A DNA stretch of 64,000 bases from Algoriphagus marinus (lineage in GTDB: Bacteria; Bacteroidota; Bacteroidia; Cytophagales; Cyclobacteriaceae): NCBI RefSeq assembly GCF_001936475.1, contig NZ_MSPQ01000002.1, forward strand, positions 310,001 to 374,000. The letters are read 5' to 3'. Within the stretch, counting starts at the first letter, position 1; each line of letters opens with the position of its first letter. Below the pieces are notes generated by a model. The model ran no database searches and had not been told where the DNA came from. It saw only the letters and a program-made list of their open reading frames with translations. Positions 8,111 to 17,394 of the stretch are shown here, one piece after another. Position numbers and translations under genes: made by a program.

Positions 8111-11100
8111 TTACTTTTTGATCAATCTCTTATTCATGACGAGTTCGCCGGTTTGCACCTGAACTGTATAGAGTCCTGAACTCAAGTGACCTATATTTAT
8201 CTGATATACAGAGTTTCCACTTTGAATGCCATCTTCCTCATAAACCAGTCTACCGACTGCATCAAAGATTCTGATTCCCACATTCACTGTTTGATCCAAT
8301 TCAACTTCAAGAGTCACATCAGATTCCGCTGGGTTAGGGAACATGTTGAAGTCTCCGAATCTAGGCTCTCTGCTTAACTCAATTTCTCTTCCGATGGTCT
8401 GGCCAGCTCTGTCAGTACTAAAGACGGTGACTCTTGCTGTTAAAGGAATTGCAGTACCCTTCCAGATCAGCGAATTCCCAGCCAGGTCAAAATCAGAATT
8501 CTCAGCGATGGAATAGGTATGCTGATCATCTACAGAATCTATCGTTCTCAGATCACCGATGACGCTTCCGTCTTTGATGTCTCTTCGCATGATCGAATTG
8601 CTCAACTGGATATCGGTTGCCAAAGGCTTATCCGCCACAAGCACATTCACAGTGATCGGCTCTTCAAGCTCAAACCATTCGTTTTCTTGCACGTTAACTT
8701 TCAACTTATAAAATCCTGGTTGAAGAGCATTGTAAGATTTAAAATTGATAGTTAGCTTGATTTTCTTACTGTCAAACCAGTTTTCACTCTGAGAAAAGAT
8801 TTTATCATTTATCACTTCAATTGGAGTATTCCAAGTAACAGCGATTAATTCAGGTTCTTCCTCCATTCTGTAAGTAGCGTTACAGTTTCCGATAAAGGAC
8901 CCAGTACTTCCTGCGAGCAAGGCTTCGACTGCATTGGCACTGACACATATAGTTTTTCTCTTGCCATTCGGCATTATTTGACAGATCTGAACCTTGTTTT
9001 GTCCAGCCTTACCACAAGAGGATTCAACTGAGATCACCTTGGAGAAGATTTCATTTCCTACACACTTTCCATCTATAATCAACTCTACCTTGTATTCTTT
9101 CACAAAGTCACCATTTGCAACAATCTGGTAAGTTGAACTATTGGATCCTGAAATAAGAGTGAAAGATCCACCTTCATTTCTTTCGTACCATTTGTAAGAT
9201 AATCCAGAATATGGAGAAGGCTGATAAGTTGCTGTCAAGGTAGTACTAGAAGGTAATCCTAGGGAACTTTCCGCTCCATCAAAAATGACCACATTGCCAT
9301 TTGCATTTTTAGGAATACTTGAACTAACGAATGCCTTGAACACGGTCAATTGTGCAGTCGCCTGAGTTTGGGAATCGCTTAGATTTCCGGAGTTAGGAAC
9401 GAATTCTGCTGAAATTGGATAGGACAATCCTGGTGTTAAACTAATGGTGAATGCTCCAGAGAAGACTCCATCAGTAACTGAGGTTACGTTGACAGTTCCT
9501 ATCGAAGTACTACCGGTTTTGAAGGTAACTACTCCTCCAAGACTATTAATGTCTGATTGGATTCCAGTATTGACAGCTTTCACAGTCGCAGTTAACGTTA
9601 CCTGCTCTCCGTCACAATTTGCTATAGAGTTACTAGTAGTAATTGTAGTTGGAGCCTTAATGATTTCTATCACTACTGAACCGTTGTCATCATTGTAGTT
9701 ACCAGTCACATCGGTGAACATCCAGTTGGCTGTTCCACCTGGCACATTAGTGAAGCTAGCACCTACTTCAAGTCCTGCTAATATTTCGCCTGCTAGGCCT
9801 GTTACTGATCCAGTCGCTCCATGAGGTATTGCATCGTATGTTCCTGAGTAACCAGTAACAGCGATAGTCGCATTAATCTTATTGATCGCAAAGGCAGTCC
9901 AGTCACTGTATCCTGCAATGTATTCAGCATTACCTGCAAAATTCGATCTAACGCGGTAAGCCCCTGCATCCGTTGGTGCTCCTGCAATACCAGCCCAATT
10001 ACTGCCGTCATACTGCTCGTATTCAAACGTCACCGGAGGATTCAAGTCTCCTTCCAAACCGGTAGCGCTTCCCGTAGCTTCAAACGGATTTCCATTATAG
10101 TCTCCACTCGCTCGCGTAACTGTTATTGTTGCTGCAATTTGATTAATAGCAAAGGCTGTCCAGTCACTAGACCCTGAGGTATAGTTCGTATTTCCAGCAA
10201 AGTTTGATCTAACGCGGTAAGCCCCTGCATCCGTTGGTGCTCCTGCAATGCCAGCCCAATTACTACCGTCATACTGCTCGTATTCAAACGTCACCGGAGG
10301 ATTCAAGTCTCCTTCCAAACCGGCAGCGCTTCCCGTAGCTTCAAACGGATTTCCGTTATAGTCTCCGCTCGCTCGTGTAACTGTTATTGTTGCTGCAATT
10401 TGATTAATAGCAAAGGCAGTCCAGTCACTGGAACCTGAGGTATAGTTCGTATTTCCTGCAAAGTTTGATCTTACACGGTAAGCCCCTGCATCTGTTGGTG
10501 CTCCTGCAATACCAGCCCAATTACTGCCGTCATACTGCTCGTATTCAAACGTCACCGGAGGATTCAAGTCTCCTTCCAAACCGGTTGCGCTTCCCGTAGC
10601 TTCAAACGGATTTCCGTTATAGTCTCCGCTCGCTCGTGTAACTGTTATTGTTGCTGCAATTTGATTAATTGCAAAGGCAGTCCAGTCACTGGAACCTGAG
10701 GTATAGTTCGTATTTCCTGCAAAGTTTGATCTTACACGGTAAGCCCCTGCATCTGTTGGTGCTCCTGCAATACCAGACCAATTACTGCCGTCATACTGCT
10801 CGTATTCAAACGTCACCGGAGGATTCAAGTCTCCTTCCAAACCGGTTGCGCTTCCCGTAGCTTCAAACGGATTTCCGTTATAGTCTCCGCTCGCTCGTGT
10901 AACTGTTATTGTTGCTGCAATTTGATTAATAGCAAAGGCAGTCCAGTCACTGGAACCTGAGGTATAGTTCGTATTTCCTGCAAAGTTTGATCTTACACGG
11001 TAAGCCCCTGCATCTGTTGGTGCTCCTGCAATACCAGCCCAATTACTGCCGTCATACTGCTCGTATTCAAACGTCACCGGAGGATTCAAGTCTCCTTCCA

Positions 11101-14100
11101 AACCGGTTGCGCTTCCCGTAGCTTCAAACGGATTTCCGTTATAGTCTCCGCTCGCTCGTGTAACTGTTATTGTTGCTGCAATTTGATTAATAGCAAAGGC
11201 AGTCCAGTCACTGGAACCTGAGGTATAGTTCGTATTTCCTGCAAAGTTTGATCTTACACGGTAAGCCCCTGCATCTGTTGGTGCTCCTGCAATACCAGAC
11301 CAATTACTGCCGTCATACTGCTCGTATTCAAACGTCACCGGAGGATTCAAGTCTCCTTCCAAACCGGTTGCGCTTCCCGTAGCTTCAAACGGATTTCCGT
11401 TATAGTCTCCACTCGCTCGTGTAACTGTTATTGTTGCTGCAATTTGATTAATAGCAAAGGCAGTCCAGTCACTGGAACCTGAGGTATAGTTCGTATTTCC
11501 TGCAAAGTTTGATCTTACACGGTAAGCCCCTGCATCCGTTGGTGCACCTGCAATACCAGCCCAATTACTGCCGTCATACTGCTCGTATTCAAATGTCACC
11601 GCAGGACTTAAGACTCCTTCCAAACCGGTTGCGCTTCCCGTAGCTTCAAACGGATTTCCGTTATAGTCTCCACTCGCTCGTGTAACTGTTATTGTTGCAG
11701 CGATCTTATTGATGGCAAAGGCAGTCCAGTCACTGGAACCTGAGGTATAGTTCGTATTTCCTGCAAAGTTTGATCTTACACGGTAAGCCCCTGCATCCGT
11801 TGGTGCTCCTGCAATACCAGCCCAATTACTGCCGTCATACTGCTCGTATTCAAATGTCACCGCAGGACTTAAGACTCCTTCCAAACCGGCAGCGCTTCCC
11901 GTAGCTTCAAACGGATTTCCGTTATAGTCTCCGCTCGCTCGTGTAACTGTTATTGTTGCAGCGATCTTATTGATTGCAAAGGCTGTCCAGTCACTGGAAC
12001 CTGCAATGTATTCAGCATTACCTGCAAAATTCGATCTAACCCGGTAATCTCCTACATCCGTTGGTGCTCCTGCAATACCAGACCAATTGTTTGACTCAAA
12101 CTGCTGGTATTCAAATGTCACCGCAGGACTTAAGACTACTCCATCCAAACCAGTGGCTTCGCCAGTAGCTTCAAAAAGATTGCCATCATACTCGCCGCTA
12201 CTTCTGCTGACCGTTATCAAACTGGATTCAGTTGGACCATTAGGGCCTATATCAAAAGTAACAGAAGCAGAATTGGAATTCACCAATCCATCATTTGCCA
12301 CAAAGGCTATAATACCTGCATCTGCTCCCAATAAACCCGGTGTCGGGGTGAATGTCGCTGCATCTAATGCTGTATTAATGGCCGCCAAGGTTCCTGCTGC
12401 TGTGAAGCTCGCAGAGCCGTTTCCCGATCCACCAAAGGTGATGCCCGTCGTACCAAGAGTGACAGTTCCTCCTGTAATGGTGAACGTAAGCGTCTGATCA
12501 TCTCCATCCCCGTCAGCTACCTGAATGTCGTCTGCCAATGCTACGGCAACATCATCTTCGGTTACCGCAGGTGCAGTCGGTGCAGTAGCCACAGGAGCTA
12601 TGTTTGCAATTTTCTGCTTGGTGTCAATGGCTGGATCACCAATATTTCCGGAAGGATCAGTTAACGTAACTGACAAAGTCACTGTACCCACTCCTAAGCC
12701 ACTAAGGTCAATTCCCGTGATTTGATAAGTTGCAGAGGCTATGATTCCGCTGCCCATAATATTGGTTCCTCCACCATCACTTGAGAAGGTGTAATTATAG
12801 GTAGTGCCAATTTCCGCATCAGCAAAGGTAAAGCTTGCCGCATTGGCACTCTTCTCTCTGATTGGATCCTGATTAATTGTTGCTGAATAACCGGTAGGTG
12901 CATCAAAGTCACCACATAACTGTAGGTCGTCCAAGGCAAGGTAAATGAAGCTTCCTCCGATTTCTATTTCTAAGCCATCCACAAACGTGGTGGAATTATC
13001 CGCTCCGCCTTCCGTGGCAAAGTCAATGTAGAAAAATCCCTGGTTGGAGCTAAAGTCGGTCGGGAAACCCGTGGTTTTGGATATTGTATATTCGGTATTC
13101 GCCCCATTTTTACCGCGGATGGTTACCGTTCCGTCATTGGTAGGAAGCGGATTAGTTCCGGTATTGGAGGTAAGAAACAATGCCAGTTTACTGAACTTGA
13201 CAGGAATGTCCAAAGACAAAGTGTAAGTACCGGTACCTGAATTCTCCAGATAATTGCTGGATGAGTTAATCCCAAAACCGGTTCTGTCCCTGACCGCCCA
13301 ATTTCCTCCCAAGGTAATTGCCTTACCGTTGGAGGAGAAGAAGGTCGCCCCATTGGTAAATGACTCAAATGTCTCGATGTAGCAGGCACCCACCAGGTGG
13401 ATTTCCCCATTCAGATATTCAAAAGGTGGGGTATTGCCCAGTGCATCCTGAATATTAGTTCCTGCATTCAATTTGATCTGAACCGAACCCTCTCCGCTTA
13501 TGCCAGTAACACTTAAGGTATAAATGGATCCGGAACCTGAAATGCCCGTCAATGCTCCGGTTGCTGTTCCTGTCTTGAGCAAAGTGAAATCATCCAGCGT
13601 TACATTGCTGGCATCCTCGTCAAAAGTAACCTGGAAGTTAACCGTACCCGCAGTAGATAGAGAAGTCCCTGTTTTTGAAATACTTTGAACTACTGGTGCC
13701 TGGTTGTCTACGTCAGGGGCAGCCTCACAGAAATTCATGTTGTCAACCAACAATTCGATAAACCCTCCACTGATCGTAAAGACCAGTTCATCCACATTGA
13801 TATTGCGATAATTCGAAGCACCAGCTGTTGAAAAATTGATGGTGAAAAATCCTCCATCGACAGTCGTCGTAGGGAATCCTGAATTCTTTGTAATGGTGTA
13901 TTGATCAACCCCGCCTTTCTTGCCGGTAATGGCTATACTTCCCGTTCCGGTTGGATTGTCTCCATTGGTTTGATCCGAAAGAAACAGGTCAATCGTGCTC
14001 ATAGTAAACTCAGATCCACTGCTTAGTGAAAAAGAGCCCACCGTATTGTTGTTTTTAATATATCCATTGGATTTTCCTGAGCCGAATCCGGTACGCTTCT

Positions 14101-15082
14101 CAATCTCAAATCCTGTCCCAAGTGAGAAGTTCACTCCGTTTCCATTGAATGTCTTACTTGCATCGGTCTCCGTTTCAAAAGTCTCCACAAAGCAGGGACC
14201 TACATAGTGGAGCTGTCCCGAGGTAAATGCAGGGGTACCAGTGATATCATCCACATTAGCGATATTCGTTCCTCCCTTTAAATCCAGTCGTATGGTTCCT
14301 TCCCCGTCCAAATTATTAACGGCTACAGTATAACTACTTCCCGAACCCGACACTGCCCCTACTGTTCCTGTAGTTCCGGCAGTAGTCAGTAAAAAATCAT
14401 CCGAACTGACATTTTTAGCGTCTTTGGAAAAAGTCACCGAGTAATTGACCGATGTTGCATTAGTCAAAGGAGAACCCACAAGTGAGACACTTGTTACTAA
14501 TGGAGGATCACTGTCTACCGGATTGACTGCTGGGCCAAATGAAAAATTATCTATAAATATATATATATCCGCTCCTTCAATCCTGATTTCATCTACGTTA
14601 TAGAAATCCGGGTTTGCTGCGAAATTTTTGGCGCCGGTGACGTTACTGTCAAAATTGACGTCAACCGTAGAACCAACCTGCAACCCGCCACTATAGGCTT
14701 TTATTGTACCGCTACCTGAACAAACTATAGGACTTAGACATCCATTTTGAAGCCAAATGCTCAGAAGCTGAAAGGCTGTCCCATTTACTTTGGTGATTTT
14801 CCATCCTGTTACACCGAATTCAACTGTATTGGTATCATCCAATGCTCTGGTCCCTCCAAAGCCTCCAGTAGCTGAACTGACGAGTGCACCTGGATTTCCC
14901 CCGGAAAAAATCTGAAACCTTACGCCGGTATTATCATAGGTGTTTGTGCCATTTAAGGAATTCGGAGTTGGTGTAGTAATTTCATTAAAGGTTACTGTCG
15001 TTGTCTGCGAAAACGACAAATGAGTGATACCTGCAAATAGCAGAAGAAAAAAAATCAGGTTGGAGATGGAACGTTTCATCAT
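8111..15082 (-). CDS. giant T9SS-exported adhesin with MBG-like tandem repeats
   Basis: A 2323-aa protein. In order: signal peptide (1-25, ending SFSQ); three related ~150-residue beta-rich domains with similar openings (FNEITT, CFVETFETET, CYIETFESF), separated by Ig-like modules with the pattern VNYSVTFSKDAKNVSSDDF; a cadherin-like module around EDDVAVALADDIQVADGDG; nine 87-88-residue MBG-like repeats (TVTRASGDYNGNPFEATG...SDWTAFAIN); a tenth divergent repeat; Ig-like domains; and a T9SS sorting domain (PNPAESDVTLEVEL...MNKRLIKK). It is the last gene of a minus-strand run, 54 bp after a collar-protein gene. It is likely a long surface filament or stalk protein (inference). Repeat number may vary between strains. 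Confidence 0.88.
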   Translation of the reverse strand: MMKRSISNLIFFLLLFAGITHLSFSQTTTVTFNEITTPTPNSLNGTNTYDNTGVRFQIFSGGNPGALVSSATGGFGGTRALDDTNTVEFGVTGWKITKVNGTAFQLLSIWLQNGCLSPIVCSGSGTIKAYSGGLQVGSTVDVNFDSNVTGAKNFAANPDFYNVDEIRIEGADIYIFIDNFSFGPAVNPVDSDPPLVTSVSLVGSPLTNATSVNYSVTFSKDAKNVSSDDFLLTTAGTTGTVGAVSGSGSSYTVAVNNLDGEGTIRLDLKGGTNIANVDDITGTPAFTSGQLHYVGPCFVETFETETDASKTFNGNGVNFSLGTGFEIEKRTGFGSGKSNGYIKNNNTVGSFSLSSGSEFTMSTIDLFLSDQTNGDNPTGTGSIAITGKKGGVDQYTITKNSGFPTTTVDGGFFTINFSTAGASNYRNINVDELVFTISGGFIELLVDNMNFCEAAPDVDNQAPVVQSISKTGTSLSTAGTVNFQVTFDEDASNVTLDDFTLLKTGTATGALTGISGSGSIYTLSVTGISGEGSVQIKLNAGTNIQDALGNTPPFEYLNGEIHLVGACYIETFESFTNGATFFSSNGKAITLGGNWAVRDRTGFGINSSSNYLENSGTGTYTLSLDIPVKFSKLALFLTSNTGTNPLPTNDGTVTIRGKNGANTEYTISKTTGFPTDFSSNQGFFYIDFATEGGADNSTTFVDGLEIEIGGSFIYLALDDLQLCGDFDAPTGYSATINQDPIREKSANAASFTFADAEIGTTYNYTFSSDGGGTNIMGSGIIASATYQITGIDLSGLGVGTVTLSVTLTDPSGNIGDPAIDTKQKIANIAPVATAPTAPAVTEDDVAVALADDIQVADGDGDDQTLTFTITGGTVTLGTTGITFGGSGNGSASFTAAGTLAAINTALDAATFTPTPGLLGADAGIIAFVANDGLVNSNSASVTFDIGPNGPTESSLITVSRSSGEYDGNLFEATGEATGLDGVVLSPAVTFEYQQFESNNWSGIAGAPTDVGDYRVRSNFAGNAEYIAGSSDWTAFAINKIAATITVTRASGDYNGNPFEATGSAAGLEGVLSPAVTFEYEQYDGSNWAGIAGAPTDAGAYRVRSNFAGNTNYTSGSSDWTAFAINKIAATITVTRASGDYNGNPFEATGSATGLEGVLSPAVTFEYEQYDGSNWAGIAGAPTDAGAYRVRSNFAGNTNYTSGSSDWTAFAINQIAATITVTRASGDYNGNPFEATGSATGLEGDLNPPVTFEYEQYDGSNWSGIAGAPTDAGAYRVRSNFAGNTNYTSGSSDWTAFAINQIAATITVTRASGDYNGNPFEATGSATGLEGDLNPPVTFEYEQYDGSNWAGIAGAPTDAGAYRVRSNFAGNTNYTSGSSDWTAFAINQIAATITVTRASGDYNGNPFEATGSATGLEGDLNPPVTFEYEQYDGSNWSGIAGAPTDAGAYRVRSNFAGNTNYTSGSSDWTAFAINQIAATITVTRASGDYNGNPFEATGSATGLEGDLNPPVTFEYEQYDGSNWAGIAGAPTDAGAYRVRSNFAGNTNYTSGSSDWTAFAINQIAATITVTRASGDYNGNPFEATGSAAGLEGDLNPPVTFEYEQYDGSNWAGIAGAPTDAGAYRVRSNFAGNTNYTSGSSDWTAFAINQIAATITVTRASGDYNGNPFEATGSATGLEGDLNPPVTFEYEQYDGSNWAGIAGAPTDAGAYRVRSNFAGNAEYIAGYSDWTAFAINKINATIAVTGYSGTYDAIPHGATGSVTGLAGEILAGLEVGASFTNVPGGTANWMFTDVTGNYNDDNGSVVIEIIKAPTTITTSNSIANCDGEQVTLTATVKAVNTGIQSDINSLGGVVTFKTGSTSIGTVNVTSVTDGVFSGAFTISLTPGLSYPISAEFVPNSGNLSDSQTQATAQLTVFKAFVSSSIPKNANGNVVIFDGAESSLGLPSSTTLTATYQPSPYSGLSYKWYERNEGGSFTLISGSNSSTYQIVANGDFVKEYKVELIIDGKCVGNEIFSKVISVESSCGKAGQNKVQICQIMPNGKRKTICVSANAVEALLAGSTGSFIGNCNATYRMEEEPELIAVTWNTPIEVINDKIFSQSENWFDSKKIKLTINFKSYNALQPGFYKLKVNVQENEWFELEEPITVNVLVADKPLATDIQLSNSIMRRDIKDGSVIGDLRTIDSVDDQHTYSIAENSDFDLAGNSLIWKGTAIPLTARVTVFSTDRAGQTIGREIELSREPRFGDFNMFPNPAESDVTLEVELDQTVNVGIRIFDAVGRLVYEEDGIQSGNSVYQINIGHLSSGLYTVQVQTGELVMNKRLIKK
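9878..12230 (-). repeat. nine tandem 261-bp MBG-domain repeats
   Basis: Units of 261 bp (87 codons) recur nine times; the GTAACTGTTATTGTTGC string falls at 10116, 10377 and 10638 and onwards at the same spacing. The outermost units are more divergent and the inner ones nearly identical in DNA. A variant marker (coding WSG versus WAG) alternates in units 4-7, giving a 522-bp two-unit period. Confidence 0.92.
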
Positions 15083-15136
15083 ATTAGTTTTTAAATAAAA
15101 ATACCGACCCCAATCGGGGTCGGAATAAAATTGATA

Positions 15137-15679
15137 TTAACTTCTGGAAGGGAAAATTCCCTGAAGCGCTATGATATAATTCATTGCTAAAGAAGGTTGC
15201 ATATTATTGTGGGCCAGATTACCACCTGCATTACCAATACTGGCTCCCATCCCAACATTAGCCGCTCCAGTATTATACCCATTGACAGGAAATGCCGGGG
15301 CACTTCTTTCAATTGTCACACTTTCTTTTGCAAGTGAACTATTCGTAGGATCATTTGTATTTCCGTCCGTATTATTTGCTAAAAGTTGATGAGTATGAGC
15401 TGGCATTTCATTTGGAGTTAGAGTAACTGTCTCTTGACCTATTACTTCCCCTATTTGTCTTGGTGTTAGGCCAGGGCCATTTCCCATTCCCACAGCACAA
15501 CGACCTTGCAAATTTGGTAATGCAAAAGTAGTTCTGCCATCTCCTCCATATTGAGTTCCCAGCAATGAAAATAAAGCAGAATACGAAGCGATAGATAATA
15601 ATTGGCCATTGCAAAAAGCCCAGCCTCTAGGGGCAAAATTAAAGCCCACCATCATAATTTGTCCTAAAAAAGGTTCCAT
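15137..15679 (-). CDS. phage tail-collar domain protein (MdpB-like), copy 2
   Basis: A 180-aa protein of the Tail_Collar/microcystin-dependent-protein family (COG4675 type). Diagnostic parts: MEPFLGQIMMVGFNFAPRGW at the start, the collar motif NGQLLSIASYSALFSLLGTQ, YGGDGRTTFALPNLQGR, and PAHTHQL. The C-terminal half (LAKESV, ERSAPAFPVNGY, GNLAHNNMQPSL) is shared with its neighbour, and both end in PSRS. No signal peptide is visible. It sits 59 bp after the first collar gene and 54 bp before the giant adhesin gene, so the three are probably co-transcribed. No phage structural genes are nearby, so it is not a prophage remnant. Biological role of these small collar proteins is not established. 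Confidence 0.85.
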   Translation of the reverse strand: MEPFLGQIMMVGFNFAPRGWAFCNGQLLSIASYSALFSLLGTQYGGDGRTTFALPNLQGRCAVGMGNGPGLTPRQIGEVIGQETVTLTPNEMPAHTHQLLANNTDGNTNDPTNSSLAKESVTIERSAPAFPVNGYNTGAANVGMGASIGNAGGNLAHNNMQPSLAMNYIIALQGIFPSRS

Positions 15680-15738
15680 TGTACTATTAATTTAAGTTTA
15701 AATATCTATTTAAAAATTTTGATTCAGCTTTTTAAGTC

Positions 15739-16284
15739 TTAGCTCCTAGAAGGATATATTCCTACTAATGCAATCACATAATTCATTGTCAGAGATGGCT
15801 GCATATTGTTATGAGCAAGGTTACCACCTGAGCTTCCAACACTTGAAGCATTCATAGATACATTTGCTGCATTTGAACTATACCCATTGACAGGAAAAGC
15901 AGGGGCACTTCTTTCTACTATTACACTTTCTTTAGCAAGCGTATTATTCGCAGGATCATTTGTATTCCCGTCCGTATTATTTGCCATGAGTTGGTGGGTA
16001 TGAGATGGCATTTGACTTACTGTAAGCGTCACTTCTTCCTGCCCCAGTTTCGATCCTTGTTGCCTAGAAGTAAGTCCTGGTCCCTGTCCCATTCCCACAG
16101 CACATCTGCCTCTCAAATCAGGGAGTCCAAAAGTGGTTCTACCATCCCCGCCATAGATGGTACCTAGCAATGAAAATAAAGCTTCATTCTCAGGAATAGG
16201 TAATAATTGTCCATGACATAAGGCCCAACCTCTAGGGGCAAAATTGCCTCCAAACATCATGATTTGTCCAATAAATGGTTCCAT
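15739..16284 (-). CDS. phage tail-collar domain protein (MdpB-like), copy 1
   Basis: A 181-aa paralogue of the next gene, with the same order of blocks: MEPFIGQIMMFGGNFAPRGW, HGQLLPIPENEALFSLLG, YGGDGRTTFGLPDLRGR, MPSHTHQL, then NTDGNTNDPANN and a C-terminal IALVGIYPSRS. The two proteins are most alike in the C-terminal half, and differ mostly around residues 70-100 and 145-160. It lies 47 bp after the Tat-signal protein gene. Tandem collar genes of this sort occur in many Bacteroidetes outside phages; family function unknown. The start ATG at 16284 matches the family N-terminus. Confidence 0.85.
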   Translation of the reverse strand: MEPFIGQIMMFGGNFAPRGWALCHGQLLPIPENEALFSLLGTIYGGDGRTTFGLPDLRGRCAVGMGQGPGLTSRQQGSKLGQEEVTLTVSQMPSHTHQLMANNTDGNTNDPANNTLAKESVIVERSAPAFPVNGYSSNAANVSMNASSVGSSGGNLAHNNMQPSLTMNYVIALVGIYPSRS

Positions 16285-16331
16285 TATTATTCTTGTTTGA
16301 TTATTGATATTTATTATATCTAATTCTTTTT

Positions 16332-17102
16332 CTAGTGATTGGAATACCCAATCAATCCTCCTCCACTAAGTCCAATTTCTGATATATCTGAATTTTTGTA
16401 TTGATTTAGACTTAAGAGCACGGAACTACCACTTGCATTTTGTATGCTTTTTAACACACTTGCCTTTTTATCTTCATAGCTAAGGCTGCAAAAGACTTGT
16501 GAAACCCCAGAAGTATGCCGGGTAAAGCGTTCGACTAAAGTCTTTTCTTGAAAATCTGGAGTTGTTTTTATCAAGCAAAAAACCTTTTGACAATTGAATT
16601 CTTTTTTTAACTGAGAAACCATTCCATTGATTTGATCCACCTTTTTATCAAAATCAGCAGAGTCTAGTGGAAGAACTAAACCTATTATTCCAGTTTTAAA
16701 ACCTCCAATCTTCCGAATTAAAAAATTTGAGGATTGTAAATCTGATTGATGGGCACTAATAGGTTCAATAATAGATTCATTTTTAACTGTTGAAAATTCA
16801 TTTAGCGCATGATTAGGATCAGAGAATTTCGAATGAACATTTAATCTCACTAGTTCACTGGAAGAATCAATATTTATTGAAGAGGTTCCATCTTTCCCTG
16901 ATGAAAAACGTCTGGACAAAATCAATCCATCTGCGGAATGAGGCAATCCAAACCGACTGGTGTTTAGTCCGCCTATTTGAGTTACTGAAGAAAAATCTTC
17001 TTGATTTGAGAATAGATTCTTAGAAAGTCCAATCCCTGGAATACTTGCTAAAAATGAAAATGCAGTTACTTTTCTCAAAAAATTTCTTCTGGTTTTTGTC
17101 AT
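16332..17102 (-). CDS. uncharacterised protein with Tat-like signal, first gene of collar/adhesin operon
   Basis: A 256-aa protein starting MTKTRRNFLRK followed by a hydrophobic stretch (TAFSFLASIPGIGLS), which looks like a twin-arginine export signal. The rest is unassigned. The block IRKIGGFKTGIIGLVLPL and the following helix-strand pattern (QLKKEFNCQKVFCLI) faintly resemble the core of the UshA/5'-nucleotidase metallophosphatase fold, but the metal-binding motifs (DxH, GNHE) are absent, so a catalytic role is not supported. It heads a same-strand series with gaps of 47, 59 and 54 bp: this gene, two collar proteins, the giant adhesin. A structural or chaperone role for the collar proteins is possible, but this is inference. 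Confidence 0.6.
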   Translation of the reverse strand: MTKTRRNFLRKVTAFSFLASIPGIGLSKNLFSNQEDFSSVTQIGGLNTSRFGLPHSADGLILSRRFSSGKDGTSSINIDSSSELVRLNVHSKFSDPNHALNEFSTVKNESIIEPISAHQSDLQSSNFLIRKIGGFKTGIIGLVLPLDSADFDKKVDQINGMVSQLKKEFNCQKVFCLIKTTPDFQEKTLVERFTRHTSGVSQVFCSLSYEDKKASVLKSIQNASGSSVLLSLNQYKNSDISEIGLSGGGLIGYSNH

Positions 17103-17394
17103 AATTTCAATGTTTTCTTAAAAAAAATTAACCTAGTGCTTTCTTGAGATAATTCAATTTGAAATTAAAAAAACACATTTAGTCAAATCCTCTCATTCTA
17201 TATATAATCAACTCTATTCCAAACGATAACCTAAAGATATTTCCCATTATTAGGTAGTGGTTATTCTTCTTTTTTTAACAAGAATCCTCTTAAATAGTCC
17301 GGCATTTTTACAGGCAAAAAAATTAAGACCAATTTTGCATCGAATAGCTTTACCATTAGTACTTATTCAGATTTGATAGACTATTCAAATGATT
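17103..17394. other. intergenic region upstream of collar/adhesin operon
   Basis: AT-rich 292-bp stretch with no supported gene. It must contain the operon promoter on the minus strand; no convincing TAnnTTTG box was found. Confidence 0.4.

Larger units (their letters stand above)
7519..8687. repeat. segmental duplication, copy B
   Basis: Partner of 1574-2742 with a constant offset of 5945 bp; see copy A. Only scattered substitutions separate the two, including the nonsense change in the CorA fragment. Confidence 0.88.

Noticed and set aside
9878..12230. Possible CRISPR array
   Set aside because: Repeat units are 261 bp, contiguous without spacers and code for protein domains.
15137..16284. 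Prophage remnant suggested by tail-collar proteins
   Set aside because: No capsid, portal, terminase, integrase or lysis genes nearby; MdpB-like proteins are common outside phages.
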